Positions 36,174 to 47,099 are shown, counted from the first letter of the stretch. The stretch: DNA of 64,000 nt from Acanthosepion lycidas (GCA_963932145.1 OZ010595.1:84019383-84083382); one strand, 5' to 3'. Translations and numbers: made by a program. Notes: generated by a model from the sequence alone, not told the origin.

Positions 36174-36350
36174 CAATTCACCCCAAGCAAGGTGATAATT
36201 CCACTAATTCGCAAGGAGCTACTTGCAGTGAAAGGAAAATTAAAAGACCTTGTAGGAACCAAAAACAATCCTAAACAAGAAATGAGGAATACACCTCTAC
36301 TCCTGTTCAAAAGACCGAGGAGCAGTATGAAGCTACCTACTCTTATTGAG
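36174..36350 (-). repeat. LINE 3'-tail repeat C, copy 2
   Basis: Plus strand: aattcaccccaagcaaggtg, ataattccactaattcgcaa, agtgaaaggaaaattaaaag, then cctgttcaaaagaccgagga. The last phrase matches ctttttgaacaggagtagac at 52300 in inverse. The longest tail copy of this orientation without LINE coding attached. Confidence 0.8.
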
Positions 36351-36359
36351 AAAAAACAA

Positions 36360-37250
36360 ATAAATAAAAAGTAAATATAATTACAAAGTTTAGCCAGAGA
36401 CATTAGAAGTACAGAGTTGAAGTAATTTGGTGTTCATTTGAAGGAATGACTGAAGAAATTAGGGAATTAATGCAAGGCCAGCATAATCGACTCTGTTCCC
36501 ATTTTCGTAAACCTTCCTATCATCAAACTGACATGTTCAGAGAAATTCATATTTTAAAGATGTGTATTAAGCATTAAAAAAAAAAAAAATCATATAAAGA
36601 GGATGTATATATTCCTTTCAGTTTACTGATGCTAATTTGGGTTAGGAGGACACACAAAATTAGACAAAAATCATTGCATTCTTAACATATTTTGAATAGT
36701 TGTACATAAATCTGGCTCTCATTTAAATAAATGAATGTGATATGGTGGACATTTATCATATAAACAGTTATAGGCAAATTCAAGGAATGTCTACACTAGA
36801 AGAACAAGGACTTTATATTAGACTAATCCAGAACATAGATATTTAAGTCAAGAGTGACAATTACTTTATCCACACACACCAGAAACATGTGGTTTTTATT
36901 CGAGCTCTTTTACAAAAAAAGAAGTTCTTTTTTTATCATGAAATGGAGATATTATCTGAAAAATGGATCCTCAGTATCAACATTATTATTATTAAGCCAC
37001 TGTGAGTGATCTGGTGTTATGATTCCAGATTTACAAAACACTACTAAAAATGAAGATCTTCAGCTGTTCAATGAACATCAGTTAATACTAAAAATTGTTT
37101 TTCATGAAGAAAATAAAAACAATTATTTACATTGTTTGGATTGTTGTTCTCATCTTTATTGCCATATTCATAACGTTTTGGCCTTTGTACACACTGGCCT
37201 TCTTCAGGTGATTGGAATTTTGAACTGAACCCTTTACTTCGTCCACTGGG
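36360..37250. other. Intron, nothing recognised
   Basis: AT-rich. From about 37170 the phrase cgttttggcctttgtacaca / ctggccttcttcaggtga looks repeat-derived, but I cannot name the family. Confidence 0.4.
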
Positions 37251-37414
37251 GTAGATTGTTCTAGTTCCACTTGCTATGCCTCTTCTAGAGGTTCTAGTTA
37301 TCTCCCTTTAACTCAAGTCTCCAAATTTTTGTTCGCCACTGTAGTAGCCAGGTACTGAACTTACAACACTTTGGGTGAAGTCATAAACCAACCTTCTTTG
37401 CTACTACCGCACTT

Positions 37415-37480
37415 TCTACCAATTAGGTATCATCAGACATTAAAATTTTACTACCTAATGATACCTAATTGGTAGAAACC
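37415..37480. repeat. Inverted repeat, about 22-bp arms
   Basis: ctaccaattaggtatcat / cagacattaaaattttactac / ctaatgatacctaattggtag: near-perfect arms around about 20 bases. It may be the core of a MITE spanning about 37330-37520, where ccttctttgctactaccgc is echoed inversely by gcaggaagattgg. Confidence 0.8.
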
Positions 37481-37662
37481 ACAGTAGCAGGAAGATTGGT
37501 TTTCTAAATATTTTATGTCTTAAATTGGTCTACATTTTCTTTTCATGAAAGATTTATTGAGTGCTTTTTCATTAAATTAATCATTTTTCTTTGAGAGATA
37601 TTGCATTTTGTCAAAAATAAAATTTATTAAATATATTATATATATAATTAAAAAAATAAAAC

Positions 37663-37663
<1 letters not shown>

Positions 37664-37708
<45 letters not shown>
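37664..37708. repeat. (TA)n microsatellite
   Basis: About 22 TA units. Confidence 0.95.
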
Positions 37709-37711
<3 letters not shown>

Positions 37712-38124
37712 ATGCATGTGTTCATGCTTCAAGTAGATGGTGTTCATTAGCCCAAGAAGGCAGTCGATCTAGGGGAAGGAAAACCCTGACCTCTGCTTTC
37801 TTACAACCACATCTAAACATGAGAAAGGCTATGAACATTAATCCAGACAGAAAATGAATTTGGTTGGTTGTCAACACTGACCAACTTCCAGCAACTCCTG
37901 CAGCCAAGCAAGCCCCAAATCTAATGCCCTATTTTCCTTTGTATCCTGCCAGTACAGCTGAGAGGGTTGGTATGAGAGCATGAGATCTGGGCAGAATCCA
38001 GCTTTCATATCCCATCACATATAGTAGACATGTGTTTATCTTGCGGGATAATGGTAATGCCCTCTTTGGTCAAAATTCAGACCTTTGGTGGAGAAAGTCA
38101 AGTGAACTTTCCAGGGTGCAAAGC

Positions 38125-38370
38125 AATAGAAACACTAAGATGCAAGGAGTTATGGAGGAGGATCAAAGACCAGTAGATTGAAGGGAGCCAAGAAAATGGT
38201 AATGACGAGAAAGGACAATAGAAAGAACAAATTTCAAAAGAAACAAAAGATGTAATTGACATTTAAATTGTTGTGGATGGTAGTTAGCAGAAAAACAAGA
38301 AGCTGGAAGAGAGTTCCATAGGCTAGAAATACAAGCGAAGAAACTGTAATTATAAAATACCAATAAATTA
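38125..38370 (-). pseudogene. LINE C-terminus and 3' tail, copy A
   Basis: The minus strand reads FFACISSLWNSLPASCFSAN, YHPQQFKCQLHLLFLL. It passes into a 3' tail that contains the inverse of aaacactaagatgcaaggag. LWNSLP..CF is the terminal motif of this cephalopod-type LINE. Truncated upstream near 38370. Confidence 0.85.
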
Positions 38371-38514
38371 AGTGCACTGACAAGAAAGGGGCATGTTTAA
38401 AAATAAAATTTTGTTGTATAAAATTAATACTTTTTTGATAATTAGACTGCAGATTTATTGCTATACCTATGCAAGTGCATAGTTCCTCTGTATATAGTTT
38501 CTTGTTTTTTTTAA

Positions 38515-38911
38515 AGCAATTCACCCCAAGCAAGTAAGGTGGGAGTGCTACTAGCACACAAGGGGTTACCAAGGATTAAAAACAAGAGGTGTGTTTGATG
38601 AAAGATACAGAGATGGACGAGGAACAATCTCAAGGTGTCAGATGCCGATTGACATTACACTTGAATATTTTAAGATTATAGTCATCGGAGAAGCAAGTAA
38701 GGGGAAGGGAGTTCCACAAACAGGAAGTGTAAGAGAAAAAGCTGTTTGAGTAGAAGAGATGGTTACATTTAACTGTTTTGACAGTGAAAGGGTGGGACTG
38801 AGATGCCAGCCTGGTAGCTTGCTTAAATTCATGCAGTCTGGGAACCAGCAAAGGTAGAAAAGAGAGTTGAAAAGCTTTATGCACAACTTTCCAAAATCTG
38901 ATCAAATGCAA
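38515..38911 (-). pseudogene. LINE C-terminus and 3' tail, copy B
   Basis: The minus strand reads FWKVVHKAFQLSFLPLLVPR, LHEFKQATRLASQSHPFTVK, TVKCNHLFYSNSFFSYTSCL, WNSLPLTCFSDDYNLKIFKC, NVNRHLTP. It stops and then continues through about 110 bp of 3' UTR to ccacctta..cttgcttggggtgaatt. The junction identifies repeat C as the 3' end of this LINE. 5'-truncated. Confidence 0.9.
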
Positions 38912-39199
38912 TCTTTTCTAGAAATCCTTTTTTGATGAGGTTGGAATCTTTTCATTATTGCATCATATGTATAAAGATTCATACTGTAAAACACAGACTC
39001 ACAAAACATAGAACATGAAATTTTATCTGTTCATTATCCTTTTACTGAAATCTGTAAATAAATAAGGTATAGGATCAACATTCATGTTATGTCTTTGTTC
39101 CAAAATCTCCCAATTTAATTTAAAGGTGAAGATTGCCTCAACCAAAACAATAATAAAAATGAAAAGTATATAAGTTTAGGAAATAAGATTACAACTAGA

Positions 39200-39425
39200 A
39201 TAACAGAGGATGATGGGCAGTGCAATGACAGTGGGGGGGATTGTGAGTAGTGGAAAGACAGAGGGAATGGGGGGGCAACAGAAAGATGAGGGGGTGATGG
39301 TTGGCAATGGAAAGATGGGGGGGTGGGTGTTCTACAGAAAGATGGGGAGGGGCAACGGAAAGAGTTGGGTTGATAGTGGGCAATGGAAAGACATGGGGGA
39401 TGGAGGACAGCATGAACATGGAGTA
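39200..39425. repeat. G-rich minisatellite, about 28-bp period
   Basis: Degenerate units such as ggcaatggaaagatgggggg, ggcaacagaaagatgagggg and ggcaatggaaagacatgggg, with 4-8 G runs. The frames on both strands (GGQQK.., HPPPHLS..) come from the repeat. Confidence 0.88.
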
Positions 39426-39439
39426 TCTAATGTTTGTGA

Positions 39440-40300
39440 AAGCCTAGTTATAAAAGTGCAAAGATTTCAGCCACCCCTTCAAGTGTTTGAACATGACACA
39501 CGGACAAGTAAAAGTTTAAGGACGCAATTAAATACATCAAAGTCTTGGCTTATCTCGCTTAGTTTAAATGTCAGAGAAACACTTTTTTAGAAACACCAAA
39601 TAGAATGACTATGCACTGTTTCTTGTTGAAGGACTGTAATTGGTTATACACTATCTGGAATAATTCCACTGTTAACAAATCTAATACTGAAGCAGTATAC
39701 TTGAATTAAAATTCAAACAGCATTTTAAGAATATACTTAAAGAATGTAAATATTTTATACACAACCCAATATTATAGAAATCTCTAACAGGGGTACTAAA
39801 AAAAAAAGACTAGTTGCGTCAAAGTAAGTGTAACAATGCAGAGGGTACAGGGTAGATGATAACACAAGACTTAATTGCTCATTATTGAATATTACTTTTT
39901 ATTAATTCCACTGCTTTGTCAATTACCACTCTCAACCAGGGTGTGTGTGTGTGTGTGGCTCCGGAGCCTTCATTTGAAATGTGGACCTCATATTCTCATC
40001 TGTAATGTCTAAGTGCCCGCTTCCCACACTTCTCTGGGGGTGGTTGTTCATATGTTAACCCTACATCTGACCCCCTTGTTGGTCTGGTGTGGTATTTGTG
40101 CAAATTCTATTGTGCTATGACATATACTCTATATACAACAAATACAACCGAGATGTCTCTCCATTGCAGAGATCAGAGAAATTATGTGACAATTCACTGA
40201 AAGGACATAAATGATGAGTACACACAAACACACGTTTTGTTAAAGAAGATTGACAAACTAAGAAAATGGGTAGTAAATTAGATGAAAGCACTAGGATCAT
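39440..40300. other. Intron, nothing recognised
   Basis: Contains a short GT run at 39940-39957. No coding with splice signals seen. Confidence 0.45.
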
Positions 40301-40302
40301 TC

Positions 40303-40430
40303 ATATATATATATATATATATATTAATGCCTGTTTCATTAAATAATATAAACAAGTTTTGCCTATTTATTTTAAGTAAGTTCCTTTCATATTGTCTGAT
40401 AAGCTTAATAACATTATCATTGAAAGACGA
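40303..40430 (+). repeat. (AT)n plus dispersed repeat F, copy 2
   Basis: A TA run is followed by aatgcctgtttcattaaata, atataaacaagttttgccta, taagtaagttcctttcatat, tgtctgataagctt, as at 18236. Confidence 0.85.
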
Positions 40431-40434
40431 AAGG

Positions 40435-41200
40435 AAATCACCATAGTGATATATGTTTAAATCCAATCTAAGCTTTCAGCTTACATAAGCCATTATCAAA
40501 GATGACAATTACTTTTCAATATATCAACCAATACATGGACGAAACATTAATGATAGTCTGTTTTTGTTGCATGAAAAATTTCAAAGCAATGACTAACTCG
40601 TGTATACGAGACACAGAAGTGAAAATTGCGTCACAGCTCGTGATGTCACACATGACCACACAAGAGTGAAAACGAGAAATATTAAGTATGGGAAACTGTT
40701 GGTATCAACCAATGGCTTCTGTTATCAATTATAGGCATTTAAGAATATTTGTAGAGATTTTGTAGTTTATTTTGTTCAGGTTAGGTTTCAACTGTTTTAT
40801 TTATATAGCTTAAAGAATTTTTAGCATTTGTTTATTGTTTTCATGTTTAAGTATAGTTGTGTTTTCAACAAGGATTTTCCGGAATTGTGTATATGGCCAG
40901 GCATGTTGTTTTAAATGCCTAAAAATGTTAGAGTTATCATTCAAATATAAAGTCAAGCATTGTGAAAACAAGTTTGCGGTGTGACCAACATAAATATTAT
41001 TTAATCCATTGGAGATACAATCTCCCAAAAGGCACTTGAATTTGCAAACTATGTTAGTTTTTTATATATATTTGGGTATATAAGTGGACATTGAGTTCAA
41101 TACCAAGCAGTTGTTGTTGTCTGATGCTTACATACACACCATTTCTGATATTGAGCACTTTTAACTATAAATATATATCTTAAATTTATATTTTTATCAC
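40435..41200. other. Intron, nothing recognised
   Basis: A minus-strand frame at 40810-41028 reads CISNGLNNIYVGHTANLFSQ and LTLYLNDNSNIFRHLKQHAW. It hints at the GIY-YIG endonuclease end of Penelope-like or telomerase-like elements ('YVG.T...L..R...H') but is too short and broken to call. Confidence 0.4.
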
Positions 41201-41205
41201 ATATA

Positions 41206-41314
41206 TATATATATATTAATAAATATACATATACCTACGTTTAAAGTGCAACTTAAAGTTTTAAACTTTAAGTTGCACTTCGAATGTAGGTATATGTATA
41301 TTTATTAATATATA
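41206..41314. repeat. Large palindrome, about 50-bp arms
   Basis: tatattaataaatatacata / tacctacgtttaaagtgcaa / cttaaagttt is followed at once by the inverse aaactttaagttgcacttcg / aatgtaggtatatgtatatt / tattaatata. Nearly perfect with almost no loop. No transposase. Either a small fold-back element or a recent inverted duplication. Confidence 0.92.
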
Positions 41315-41439
41315 TACTTCTTAGCTGTCTGACCACATTGTGCAGTATTTTGTTTACACCCTATATTAAAATGAGTAAATATTTATTCACTTAACTGTGT
41401 ATGCACGCTAACATGTCTATACAGTTGCTAATATCTAGT

Positions 41440-41441
<2 letters not shown>

Positions 41442-41495
<54 letters not shown>
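41442..41495. repeat. (TA)n microsatellite
   Basis: About 27 TA units. Confidence 0.95.
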
Positions 41496-41499
<4 letters not shown>

Positions 41500-42016
41500 T
41501 ATAATTTCTTAATTCTGTACAAATAAAAGTATAAATATTAAAAGTGAGACTAAATAATATTAGGAAAAAATCGTAATTGAAATTTATAAAAATTAGATTA
41601 AAAATAATAATGTCAAATGTATTGCTATTGAAACTCAGACGATGTGATGGAACATAGACACTACCACAAATTTCTACCTGGAAAAAGGAAGTTTGTATTA
41701 ACAGACAGTTACCCCAGCCCATATCTTGACTTGACCGACTTGATAGCTACAATACATTACATACATGAGTTTTCTAAATAAGTTAAATCTTAACACACTG
41801 AAATAAAAAAAAAAAAAAAAAAGATGGAATTTTCCTCAACCTCAACATCACAAAATATCAAAATTTTCTTGAACTAAGTCAATCAATTTCTAAAAAGTTC
41901 TTAGCATTACTTGATAATGGAATGAAACTTTGTATTTTAAGTTTAATTTATACGATTGAATTTAAATTAATTATAAATCTCATTGTTTTTTCATCTTGTG
42001 TGTGCATGTGTATATA

Positions 42017-42153
42017 CAGTGTAACCCGGATATAAGAGAGCTGACGGGACCGGAGAAGAAGTCTCTTATATCCAGGTTTGGTTTATTTTGTTTAGGTAAG
42101 TATGGCTCTAATTTGGGACCAGAGAAAATCTCTCTTATATCCGGGTTACACTG
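42017..42153. mobile_element. Pogo/Tigger-like MITE, copy 2 (inverse of copy 1)
   Basis: cagtgtaacccggatataag at the left and cttatatccgggttacactg at the right. TA precedes it (42015-42016) and a GT run follows. Its interior (ggtttattttgtttaggtaa, gtatggctctaatttgggac) is the reverse complement of that in 30565-30735. It is 137 bp versus 171 bp; the difference lies in the duplicated gatataagagaaac end block. Confidence 0.92.
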
Positions 42154-42160
42154 TGTGTGC

Positions 42161-42161
<1 letters not shown>

Positions 42162-42207
<46 letters not shown>
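42162..42207. repeat. (TA)n microsatellite
   Basis: About 23 TA units. Confidence 0.95.
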
Positions 42208-42209
<2 letters not shown>

Positions 42210-42329
42210 ACTTCTCACTTATGGAACTTTCTTTCAGTCTCTTGCTTTGATCTTCAGAAATTATAAAGCAATGTCAATCATTTTGTTTATTTCATTCCTG
42301 TTCATTTAAGGTTCTCTCTCTTTAATATT

Positions 42330-42410
42330 GTTTTTCTTTTTCTCATATTCTTTCACACTTAGTAACATCTTTGCATCTTAGTGGCTTCATTTTTTTGCAT
42401 GTGGTGAAAT
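42330..42410 (+). repeat. LINE 3'-tail repeat C, fragment
   Basis: ctcatattctttcacactta, gcatcttagtggcttcattt, gcatgtggtgaa: a short diverged tail of the LINE whose coding end is at 38515-38911, opposite orientation. Confidence 0.65.
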
Positions 42411-42417
42411 GATTAAA

Positions 42418-42555
42418 ATATACATATATACACACATATATTTATACGCACACACACACATATTTATATACGTACACACATACACACATATACATTATAT
42501 TTATACACACACACACACACACATATATATTATATTTATACATACACACATATAT
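42418..42555. repeat. (CA)n/(TA)n complex microsatellite
   Basis: Alternating ACAC and ATAT runs over about 135 bases. Confidence 0.93.
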
Positions 42556-42884
42556 TTAGAGATGGGCGATTTAACTGAAAAAACGATTTTTGCAGTTTCA
42601 TCTTCACACCATGAAAACACATCGAAAATTTTTTACAAAACCAAAATCATTTTTTTTTTTTTAAATGCTATCGCTACTGAGTGACCATATCCAAAGAAAC
42701 ACTATTGAAAAAGACTTTCAGATGTTAATAAAATTAAATTTTATCAACATTTATGCCATTGTAAGATTGAGCAAAAATGTTAAAAACATTTAATTGACTA
42801 GTTTTAGGAAATAGATGTGAAATCTATTTGTTTACAAAAGAAATGAAAAAGGAAAAGGGAAATATGACACTTGGAAATAATGTT

Positions 42885-43066
42885 TTCAAACAGGAAAAAA
42901 AAACAAAAAAAAAAAAAAGAAAAAAAAAAAAAAGAAAAGAAAAAGTAAAGTACAACATGATGTTTCAGTTAAAAAAAAAAAACAAAAAAAAAAAAAAAAC
43001 CTTTTGGTGGTAAAATTTAGTTAGCATCAAAATAGCGAGTAAAAAAAAAAAAAGAAAAAAAAAAAA
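42885..43066. repeat. Poly-A rich purine patch
   Basis: A runs broken by single G or C. The lysine-rich frame at 42828-43013 is an artefact of it. Confidence 0.85.
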
Positions 43067-43554
43067 GTTACCAGTTTCATCTTAATGTTAAATTTTATGA
43101 AGTTGTATTTTTTGTAAAGGGTAATATATTGTTTGTGTGTTATTAACAAGTCTCTGTGTTATATTGTAATTTTAGCTTACTGTATTATGCTGACAGAGCA
43201 CTTTTGTTAAAATTATGATGTGAATCAACAAAAATTTTATTTGTTCCAGTAATATAGGATTATGACTAAAATTTGTCATATAGTTGATTTATGTTACTTC
43301 AGCATCCAGACTCCAATGTCTTGTGGATGGACCTGTTCACCCACTCTTCAGGGGGTATCAGCAATTTACTACTTACATTTATTCAATTTTTCCTTTTTAT
43401 ATACATTTAGCACTGGTGTAAATTTTCCTCTGTATTATCTGTGTTTGTATGTGCACTTGTGCATGGATATGTGTTGTGATCATGTCTTTTTTCTTAGTAT
43501 TTTTTTAAATCTGTAGCAGCCTTAGGCATGTGACCTATTTGTAGTTTTTAGGTA

Positions 43555-43670
43555 TATATATATATATGCGTGTGTGTGTGTGTGTGCATGTTTCATTAAA
43601 TAATATAGACAAGTTTTGTCTATTTATTTCATATCATCTGATAAGCTTAATAACATTATCATTTTTTCAA
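43555..43670 (+). repeat. Microsatellite plus dispersed repeat F, copy 3
   Basis: TA then GT units, then catgtttcattaaataatat, agacaagttttgtctattta, catctgataagcttaataac. It lacks the taagtaagttcctt segment present in the other two copies. Confidence 0.8.
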
Positions 43671-44200
43671 TAATAATGTTATACACACGCAATTCTTACA
43701 GGGATTATATTGTTGAAAATTTTTCCATCCCAATCAAGAAAAAATTTCCAAATAAATTATGGCCATTTGATCAGAGTTTAGGATGTGCATGGGGTCCACA
43801 ATTTTTCAGTGCCTCCTTCTATTTATTCTCTTTTACAATTGTTTTACGTTGTAATTATTACAATCTTCAGTATTTTTCTGGTAAAGTCATACTCATAAGT
43901 GTATCATTTTTTTTTATTTACTTTATCTTGTATTTTTAAAAAAAAGAATTGGCTGATGAGAATGGTAACACCTTTCAGATTCTGCAATGTTTTGTTCTTA
44001 CTGCATGTTACTTAAACAATCGGTGGGTGTATATTCAACAAAAGAACTTCCTAATAAAAAGAAATAATTAGATAAAGAGCAGTCAACAATTAATATGAAA
44101 ATATTTTGATTTGGCCCAAATAATTTGATCATTTATACCATCGACTCAATTTGGTTGGTTTCTCAATTGAAGGGAAAAGTATTTCAACTGTGAGAAGATT

Positions 44201-44475
44201 GATTGAATCATTTTTTATGGCTTACTTTTGCAGGTTATTTAAAGCCAGATTTTAGGAATTATTTTTTGTTGAGATAATAATGATTTAGTGATACAAGTCA
44301 TACTAATTAACCAATGGCTGGAGGAGAAGTGGATTCATACTTTTCCCAAGGGTACTTGTCCACAAGTTAACATAACAAGCCCAACTGGAATTGGAACTTG
44401 GCTCTCTGATTAACAATTTCGAACTGATGTTGCTTAACTTCAGTGATTGTACAGGAACCAGTGTTTCAACATGAT
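44201..44475 (-). repeat. tRNA-derived SINE copy
   Basis: Same order as 7378-7660: ttgattgaatcattttttat, gcaggttatttaaagccaga, gataataatgatttagtgat, accaatggctggaggagaag, aactggaattggaacttggc, ctctgattaaca. Confidence 0.78.
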
Positions 44476-44517
44476 CAAAATGTCAGATTAATAAATAAGA
44501 AATCCATTAATTCTTAA

Positions 44518-44519
<2 letters not shown>

Positions 44520-44550
<31 letters not shown>
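44520..44550. repeat. (GT)n microsatellite
   Basis: About 15 GT units. Confidence 0.95.
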
Positions 44551-44553
<3 letters not shown>

Positions 44554-44886
44554 GATTGTTTTTGACATCTGAGTTAAATTGGTTGAGGAAAAGCCATGGC
44601 TTTCTTTAGTAGTAATATAAAATGCCATGCAAGGAGTAAAAAAAGCATAGGTTGAGCAAAAAAATTATTTTGAACACATGAAATTTTTGCTGATTCTAGA
44701 AATATGGAACAAGGCAAATAGCAAAAAAAAAAAAAAAAGTGTAGTTGAATGTGAATTGATTTTTTCAACATAAAATTGTACATTCCATTTAAAAACTAAA
44801 ACGATATACAATCATATATCGGGAAAAAAATGATTACACAGAAGCGATTGGTTTAAAAAGTCACAAGTTCAATTTTCAGAACTGGA

Positions 44887-44930
44887 GAAATCTAGTAAAA
44901 AATATTTATTTATATTTTTTACTAGATTTC
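44887..44930. repeat. Hairpin, about 19-bp arms
   Basis: gaaatctagtaaaaaatat / ttattt / atattttttactagatttc: perfect arms and a 6-base loop. Confidence 0.88.
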
Positions 44931-45059
44931 TATAACTAACTTAATTCTCTACAAACGTCTCTTCAGAATTCTGGCTTTTCCAAACCAAGGGAATTAATTA
45001 CACAAATTGTCAATAATTATCTCCCTTGTGATATCACCTGCCATCTATCTGAATTTTTT

Positions 45060-45290
45060 TTTTTCTCTCTCCCGGCGTCGGCCGCTCAAGGAATGAAGAT
45101 TTGTAGGGCATTGAAAAATGTAAATTTCCAACGAAATGAAACAAAAGTTGGGAAAAACTGAATGCAACTTTAATGACCACGAGCGGAATTTAGCAGAAAG
45201 AAACACTGGAATCGGTTGAACTGTAACTTTAAATATGGCTCAGAATTATTCATTAGCATACTACCGCCAACACATCGAAATTAGCAAACA
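45060..45290. other. CpG-richer unique patch
   Basis: Ten CpGs lie in about 210 bases (cccggcgtcggccgctcaag, ccacgagcggaattt, aatcggttg, accgccaacacatcg) within otherwise CpG-poor intron. No repeat hallmark and no coding frame. It could be a conserved regulatory element or an alternative 5' exon, but nothing here proves either. Confidence 0.35.
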
Positions 45291-45482
45291 AATTTAGATT
45301 TTTAGACAGAGACAAAGAAAGCAAGGATAGCCTGTTTTTTATTTATTTATTTTTTATTTTTTTTGTGTGTAGCTCGTGAAAATAAAAGTTTGGCAGATGG
45401 ATAGATTTTTTTTCTCACACCACACTGATGTACAATACATTTGAAATGCATTCAACTCCTGTATCTTTCTATCGGTCTCCCC

Positions 45483-45522
<40 letters not shown>
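45483..45522. repeat. (CA)n microsatellite
   Basis: About 20 CA units. Confidence 0.95.
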
Positions 45523-45524
<2 letters not shown>

Positions 45525-45918
45525 GTGCATCTGTAACTCTACAACCTGACAGTCATTATCTGAAATTTGATCTGGAATTTTCACTGTATAATGTTAATAT
45601 TCACCTCTGTAATAAGTGCATTGACGAACAAGGAAATTATTGAGAAAAATATTTCTTAAACAAAAGAAACGCTTTTTCATCAGTAGGTTGTAAACTTATT
45701 AATGCACTACAGCTTAACAAGGACAGATTTAAAAAATACTTTAAAACACACATACGTGTGTGTAAGTCTAGCATGATCAGCAGTTGAACAGGATGAGTAC
45801 ATGCTAGCACAACAGTCAACAGCTACCAAACAAATTTTGTCTACCTAATAGTGCTACATGCAGGGTTTATATTTCCCCAGACAAATATTATCAAGAAGTT
45901 ATCTCCCTGACAAATCAA

Positions 45919-45986
45919 CCATGATGAGATTCAAATCTGGATATCATGGTTAGACTGCTAATGTTCTAACCAATTAGCCATGAGAT
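45919..45986 (-). repeat. tRNA-like sequence (tRNA pseudogene or SINE head)
   Basis: The minus strand reads ATCTCATGGCTAATTGGTTA then GAACATTAGCAGTCTAACCA, TGATATCCAGATTTGAATCT, C. The A-box TGGCTAATTGGTTAG and B-box AGATTTGAATC are spaced as in a tRNA. The cloverleaf is imperfect (acceptor and T-arm mismatches) and there is no flanking terminator. Confidence 0.6.
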
Positions 45987-45987
45987 T

Positions 45988-45995
<8 letters not shown>

Positions 45996-46041
<46 letters not shown>
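45996..46041. repeat. (TA)n microsatellite
   Basis: TA run with two early interruptions. Confidence 0.93.
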
Positions 46042-46045
<4 letters not shown>

Positions 46046-46149
46046 TATACATTGTTATTTTATGGATATAATTTATTAAAGTAAATGCTCTGTTTTTTTT
46101 TTAAATTAAACAGTATTAATTACATTTACTGGTCTGAATGTTTGAGAAA

Positions 46150-46260
46150 TGTTCTTAGAAAATGTGCTTCTCCAACAGGAATTGAACCTGTAACCCTTAA
46201 TAGGAACCATTATTTGATCTGCTGTGCTGTTGAGCGTTCAGCCACAAAGAAGAGTCTGGT
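46150..46260 (-). repeat. tRNA-like SINE head, second type
   Basis: The minus strand reads TGGCTGAACGCTCAACAGCA, then GGGTTACAGGTTCAATTCCT, GTTGGAG. It has a good B-box (GGTTCAATTCC) and a plausible A-box. Same family as 14850-14940. Confidence 0.68.
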
Positions 46261-46502
46261 CAGCAAAGTCCAAATTACTGTTTATAAACACAGAGTCTTC
46301 GACTTCATTGCTGGAGTTAATTCATTTCATAGTATGTTGTCATTGTTTACATTAAGATATATTTCATGAGCAGAAATAACTGATCAAGAAAAATTGTCAA
46401 AGTTTACAGTAGTTGGCACTGCGTTGCCATATTGACTAGGTTACATTTGTCATTCGTGTACATTTGTGGTTGAGAAGTGTTCTGTATAGCAATTGCAGGA
46501 TA

Positions 46503-46910
46503 TTCATATCGTGAACAGGCAGATATGATTTTTACATATGGCCACACGAATGGTAATGGATACAAGGCTGGACAGCTGTATTAGATTGAGTTTTTTTTAA
46601 GACTGAAGTAAGCCGAGTCATTCAACCTTTGCTGCTGTTTATTTTCATGTTGGCGAGATAGGATTTGTGGCACCACAAACTTTGGATCGAGGAAGACCAA
46701 GAATTCATTTGTACACCTGGCCACAAAGAACATATTCTGCAAGCTGTCAGAGATGATTCAAGTATCAGAACATGTCAAGTGGCCCTAGCATGTGAACATC
46801 TCTTAGTACTGCATGGAGAGTACTTCAAGAGAAGCTCCTGTATCCGTATCATCTGTAACGTGTGCAGGGTCTTTTACCTTCTGATCACTCACCAATGGGG
46901 AAAACATTTA
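46503..46910 (+). pseudogene. DUF4817-type transposase N-terminal remnant
   Basis: Plus-strand pieces: YSYREQADMIFTYGHTNGNG (YKAGQLY follows), FICTPGHKEHILQAVRDDSS (IRTCQVALACEH follows) and, after a frame change, GLLPSDHSPMGKTF. These match, in order, the 'YS..E.AD..F.YG...GN...A..LY' start, the 'RTP..E..VL..V..DPS.STR.VA' helix-turn-helix region and the 'L.P.D...R..FC.W' linker of DUF4817-type transposases. Several stops and frame changes. Confidence 0.8.
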
Positions 46911-47008
46911 CTGGTGGTTTATTGCACAAACTGCTGATTTGTTGTCTGGACTTTTGTCTTTGTTTTGGTGTGAGGAACCTGCCCCCCAATTTTTTAAAAG
47001 TATTTTTG

Positions 47009-47011
<3 letters not shown>

Positions 47012-47041
<30 letters not shown>
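47012..47041. repeat. (AT)n microsatellite
   Basis: About 15 AT units. Confidence 0.92.
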
Positions 47042-47043
<2 letters not shown>

Positions 47044-47099
47044 GATATTAAATTCTAGTGGTGGAGGGAAAATTAAAAAAAAATAAACAAGATCATAGT

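Noticed and set aside
39195..39590. Gly/Met-rich and Pro/His-rich frames
   Set aside because: Both derive from the G-rich minisatellite at 39200-39425.
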